A DNA stretch of 24,396 nucleotides from the NCBI GenBank assembly GCA_000697335.1, contig JNEM01007790.1:1-24396 (forward strand). The letters are read 5' to 3'. The position numbers and the translations under genes are program-made. Under the pieces are notes generated by a model that saw nothing but the letters and a program-made list of their open reading frames with translations, was not told the origin of the DNA and did no database searches. This DNA comes from Conidiobolus incongruus B7586 (taxonomy: Eukaryota; Entomophthoromycota; Entomophthoromycetes; Entomophthorales; Conidiobolaceae). Shown here one piece after another: positions 20,054 through 24,396 of the stretch (position 1 is the stretch's first letter; every line of letters starts with the position of its first letter).

Positions 20054-22828
20054 ATGTCCAATTTAATCAATTTCACCGTGCTATCCGGGAGTTCTAACGG
20101 GGATGCTTTGGCTTACCTACTCGAAATGGACCAAGTGAAAATCCTACTCGATTGCGGTGGTTTGGACTACCATTTAAACTGGTTGAAAAATTTAACTTTA
20201 AACAATAACAAGAGCAATCAAGAATTTCAAAATTTGGATTTGGACCAAACCATAGATATTTTTGACGAGTTGAACTTTAACAGGTTGATAAATCCTGAAA
20301 ATAATAACGATGGTGATGCGGAGGAAAGCGAAGGGTATAAACGATTTAAAAAGTAATTATCATCTTTTAGATTTATTTGTTTTATTGAATTAATTTTTTC
20401 GAATTGATATTTAGAATATTACCTGAAGTGAATATTATCCTACTATCCCATGGTACCCTCTCTCATCTAGGTGCATACGTATTTGCTCACAAATTTTTCA
20501 ATTTAAATTGTCCTGTTTACTGTACTATCCCAGTTCAAAATTTAGGTCGATTAACATGCATGGATCTGATCCAAAATTGGAATTATTTCTTAAATTACCA
20601 GTTAATTACTCCTAGTGATGTAAATGTAGCATTCAACAATGTAAAATCTTTGAGATATTTGCAAACGGAAAAGCTTGAAGGGATTTTGAGTGGGATTACG
20701 ATTACACCATATTCTGCAGGACATACTATTGGTGGTACCATTTGGAGGATTTTGAAAGATTCAGATAATATTATGTACATTCCCGATATGAATCATAAAA
20801 AAGAGCGTCTTTTAAATGGTAGTGGTATTTTAAATCAGGGCATTGTTATGGAGAACTTTGAACGTCCTACTTTATTAATTACAGGTGCTTCTCAACCACT
20901 TGGTAATACTAAAACCTCGAAAAATATCGACGACGAATTACTCAAGAGTTTTAAAAACACCTTGGATAATGGTGGTAAGGTGATTATTCCTCTCGAAGTA
21001 GGTGGTAGAATGTTGGAGATGGCATGTACTTTGGAAGAACTCTGGCAAGAGCATCATATTAGTTTTCCTATTTATATGCTGAGTCAACACAGTTTGAAAT
21101 TGATTCAATACGCTCAAAGTATGTTGGAATGGCTTAATTCTAGACTTAGTGAACTGTTTTCCAACAATCGTGAAAATCCCTTAAATTTGAAGCACGTTCG
21201 ACCTATTAACGGGTGGGAAGATTGGTGTACATTGATGAAAGTGCAAAAGAACAACCCCATGGTGATTCTATGCTCTGGAGAAACCATTCAAGATGGTGAA
21301 ATGAGTTTCCATCTTATGAAAGACTGGGGCTTCGACGAAAAGAATTTATTAGTTCTCACCAATCGTGAAGCTTTGGAGAATACCCAAAATGAAACTTTAA
21401 TTAGTCAGCTATTTGCGAAGTTGAAAGAATCTTACCTCAAGCAAGAAAATAATGAAGGTGAATACAGCTGGCTAATGGGTCCACTTCCTGTTAAATATGA
21501 CGGATCTATCACATTCACTCAACCTGAACTTTTGTCAGGTAATGAACTGGAAGAATACCAAAACAAAGAGCGCGAATTGAGGAGCCAACGTCTTCAAAAG
21601 GATGCTATGATCGCTCATAACAAACGTATCCTAGATGGTACAATGGATGACGAAGATGATGACGACGAAGAGGACGATCAACCTGGGAATATGGCTATGG
21701 ATGTTGATGGTACCGGACTTCGTCAACGTCTACACCACAGTGCTCATCAACCTCAAATGGATAGAGGTAGTTTGTTGAACTACCAGTTTGATCTGATGGT
21801 TGCTGACGATATTGCCAACGCCATGAATAACCCATCAAACCCCACCATTATCATGTATCCAAGTGGTATCAATAATTTTGAGAGCCGTAAAAGAAAGTTC
21901 GATGATTACGGTGAGGTGATTTCCATCACGCAATATAGTAATGAATTGAGTCTTAAAGTTAACGGTGAAGCTAAATTAAATAGTGAAGTGAATTCCGAAG
22001 AGGTAAGGGTTACAGATATTTATTTTTTAAGTTAACTAACTTTGAATTAGGCTTTCAAAGAAGAAAATACTCAAGATCTTGAAGTGAAAAAAGTTGAACG
22101 ACCTCCTTGTAAATTTTTGCAACAGTCTCAAGATTTTCGATTCCAATGTCAAGTTCAATTTATCGAATTTCAAGGTCGTGCTGACAGTCGATCCCTAAGA
22201 AATATTTTGGAGGGATTAAAGCCTAAGAAGATGGTAAGTTCCATCTATTTCATCTTGCTAATCTTAAATATTTAATTAATTATACTAGATTATCATTCAT
22301 GCAAGTCCCCAAACCGTTGAAGATCTCAAAAAACCATTAGAAGGCAGGGTAGAAATCTTCGTACCTACCGAAGGCGTTACCATCCCAGTCTCCGCAGCCA
22401 CACACATCTATCCAGTGAAATTAGATCCTGCATTGATGCACACATGGACCTTCCAATCGCAACGTGAGTGGGATTTGGGTCGTGTGAGAGGTATTCTCAA
22501 ATTCCAAGATCAAGTACCACTTCTCACAACGTTACCCAACGATATCAAGTTGCTCAATGCTTCTCCCATGATGGTTGGCGAAGTCAAATTCAACGAGTTG
22601 AAAGAGTATTTCGGTCGCAATCGATTTAAGGGAGAGTTCAGGGATCAAGGCGAGCTCTTAGTCAATAAGAAGGTCAAACTTAAGAAGGTAATCTTTTTTC
22701 AATCTCATTATTCTGTTGTCTAATAATCATTTAAGGTGAAGGGAGACAAAATCATAATGAGCGGCAAACTATCCTCGGATTTTTTCAAAGTTCGAGATTT
22801 AATTTACTCTAAATATCCAGTATTATAA
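20054..22828 (+). CDS. CFT2: Cleavage and polyadenylation factor subunit CFT2/CPSF100
   Basis: This is the non-catalytic partner of the CPSF73/Ysh1 endonuclease in the nuclear pre-mRNA 3'-end cleavage complex. Exons are 20054-20352, 20415-22002, 22051-22233, 22289-22687 and 22736-22828, giving 853 residues, near yeast Cft2 and longer than human CPSF2. An in-frame TAA upstream supports the start. The metallo-beta-lactamase part shows LSGSSNGDALAYLLE, LLDCGG (Asp33), LLSHGTLSHLGA at 109-120, SAGHTIGGTIW (His203) and PDMNHKKE (Asp224). The zinc motif HxHxDH of active relatives reads HGTLSH here, so metal binding is probably lost, as is usual for CPSF100. A beta-CASP region and an acidic run (about 511-521) follow. 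The C terminus (GKLSSDFFKVRDLIYSKYP) matches the family end. Exon 1 carries an Asn/Asp-rich insertion at roughly residues 45-95. The introns are 48-62 bases. Confidence 0.95.
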
Positions 22829-23121
22829 TATCATTTGCACCGTACATTCAATTCATAAAATATTCCAATAATTTTTAAATTTAGAATATTCAATTTTTTT
22901 ATAAACATATCACATATAATTTAATGATTGTATTTTTTTTAAATATTCCTATTAATCAAGTATTTTATTTTTGATTATAAGAATTTTTCTTTGAATATTT
23001 TTAGAATTCAATTTCATCTAAAACCAGATATATATATATATAGTTGATATGTTAATTTCTTAGAATAACAAACTTATGCTTCAACTATAAAAAATTATTT
23101 CTGATTTATAATAAATTATTA
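22829..23121. other. CFT2 3' flank
   Basis: AT-rich sequence between the CFT2 stop and the mariner copy, with a short TA run near 23029-23041. The TA at 23120-23121 is the target dinucleotide flanking the transposon. Confidence 0.6.
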
Positions 23122-23555
23122 TTACTCTGTAATTTAAATAATGGGAATTTTTTGCAATTCAAAATAAATAAATATTTTAATATATGATATATAAAAATAA
23201 ATATATAATATAAATCTAATAGTTTTTTTATTATTAACAACTTTTTGCTATACTTTTAACAAACTTTTAATATTTAAAAAACAGTTTTTTTTATTAAAAA
23301 CTAAAATTTGATATTTCACAAACAAATTAAATTTTCCTATAGAAATTTAATTAACTTAAGAAATATCATATTTTATTATTTAATAAAAAGTAATTTTTTT
23401 AAGTATTAAAAGTTTATTAAAAATATAGCAAAAAACTATTAATAATTAAAAAAACTATTAAACTTATATTATATATTTATTTTTATATATTATATATCAA
23501 AATATATATTTATTTTTAATCATAAAAAACTTTTATCAATTAGATTATAAAGTAA
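23122..23555. repeat. Head-to-head inverted duplication of the mariner 3' end
   Basis: The 3' terminal part of the transposon occurs twice, back to back: in reverse at 23122 to about 23345 and forward at about 23337-23555. Both arms carry the same landmarks, including CTATAG beside AAATTTAATT, ATATCA(A/T)ATTTT, TATAGC and the end (A/G)AGTAA. The axis is near 23341. The arms differ by many transitions, so the palindrome is imperfect and old. The forward arm ends in AGTAATC, without the TA expected of a separate insertion. Confidence 0.75.
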
Positions 23556-24315
23556 TCACATTTATTTATTAATAAAATATTTATTTAAAAAATTTTATAA
23601 AGGGGGTAAATTTAGTTTGATTTAATATTTTAATTTATGCTTTAATAAAAAATTATATACAAAGATTTAAGATTCATTAATTATTATTATTCACTATAAA
23701 AGTTTAAATTTCTAATAATAATTTAGTAAGTTTTGTTTAATAATAACTATTTTAATTTTTTTAATCTTTAATTCAATTTCAAAGTACTTATTTTATATTT
23801 TTATTTGTAAATTTATAATTAAATTTTAATACATATAAATATTTGTAAAACTAATATTAAAGTATTTAAATAGTTCTTAACAATATTAAGAAAATATTTT
23901 TTAATATATTTTTTCATTTTACTAATAATTAAAAGAGTTATATTTAAAGTTAATTTTTTAAATTTTAATTTTTAAATTTATTTTAACTTTAATATAATTT
24001 ATTTAAAAATAAATAGCTGATTTAAATTAAATTTTATTATTAAAAGCTACTTGTAAATTTTAAAAAATTATAAAAGATTGATGATTAAGTTTCACTAATA
24101 TTAAAAAAAACTTTTGATAATTATTATTAAGTTTAAATTTAATTAAATTAAATAACTAATATTAAAAAATTAATATTTAATCAAAAAATTATAATATATA
24201 TATTTTAAAAATTTATAAATTCTTATTAACTTTATATATATACTTATTTAAAATTAATAATATATATGAAAAATCAAAAATTAAAAAATTTCCCATTTTT
24301 TTAAATTTAAGATAA
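23122..24315 (-). mobile_element. Rearranged, decayed mariner transposon, copy B
   Basis: The reverse complement of this segment matches copy A at the left of the window. Bases 23556-24315 correspond to the 5' half (copy A up to about 655), and 23122 to about 23345 to the 3' end (copy A from about 968). Terminal sequences TTACTCTG at 23122 and GATAA ending at 24315 are flanked by TA at 23120-23121 and 24316-24317, so the outer boundaries look intact. About 300 bases of the middle, coding for the second and third catalytic aspartates, are absent. In their place is an extra 3' end in the opposite orientation. The damage is again mostly C-to-T and G-to-A, and the copy is more AT-rich than copy A. 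It cannot code for transposase. Confidence 0.85.
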
Positions 24316-24396
24316 TAATAATAAATATTATAGAAATCCTATAGCCATTTAATAATTCAATTTAATATATCAAATATAAATTGATTTTTTATGAAA
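24316..24396. other. Right flank of mariner copy B
   Basis: AT-rich sequence starting with the TA target dinucleotide. Nothing else can be recognised in this short end piece. Confidence 0.5.

Noticed and set aside
21991-22050. Possible continuation of CFT2 exon 2 to the stop near 22035
   Set aside because: GAG followed by GTAAGG is a good donor, an ACTAAC branch site and ATTAG acceptor follow, and exon 3 continues the family alignment in frame.
5787-22828. A functional gene cluster linking autophagy, retromer and the other genes
   Set aside because: Orientations are mixed, spacers are 0.9-2.9 kb, and the functions have no shared pathway; ordinary fungal gene neighbourhood explains it.

Overview
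The window is nuclear DNA from a very AT-rich eukaryote, most likely a fungus. Five protein-coding genes carry 26 short GT-AG introns, mostly 48-62 bases, with TTTAG or ATTAG acceptors and CTAAC-like branch points. The kinase gene has the fungal ATG1 layout: an insert ending in GGLNEV, a YVMI Atg8-binding motif and a C-terminal tMIT domain. The flanking transposon copies show heavy C-to-T and G-to-A change without visible frameshifts in the better copy, which resembles repeat-induced point mutation. A species cannot be named. The animal-type SETD3 gene and the mariner element would fit an early-diverging fungal lineage, but that is inference.

Layout, left to right: a decayed mariner DNA transposon, cut by the window edge (1-1174); a less AT-rich stretch with a possible gene relic and a perfect hairpin (about 1294-1621); tRNA-Arg(ACG) (2637-2709); a 3-kb AT-rich spacer; ATG1 (5787-8547, +); a 2.9-kb spacer with a hairpin and a possible BED zinc-finger relic (about 9873-10110); SETD3 (11423-13557, +); PGK1 (15167-16801, -) with bZIP-like sites upstream; VPS29 (18459-19138, +); CFT2/CPSF100 (20054-22828, +); and a second mariner copy in the opposite orientation (23122-24315) whose 3' end is present as a head-to-head inverted duplication.

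The genes are housekeeping genes with unrelated jobs: autophagy initiation, actin histidine methylation, glycolysis, retromer sorting and mRNA 3'-end processing. Nothing suggests an operon or cluster. I saw no CRISPR array, toxin system or virus-like element. The most unusual material is the transposon at both ends: an exact DD34D frame with transition-type damage on the left, and a rearranged copy on the right that has lost the part coding for two catalytic aspartates. The SETD3 gene and the possible BED relic come next.
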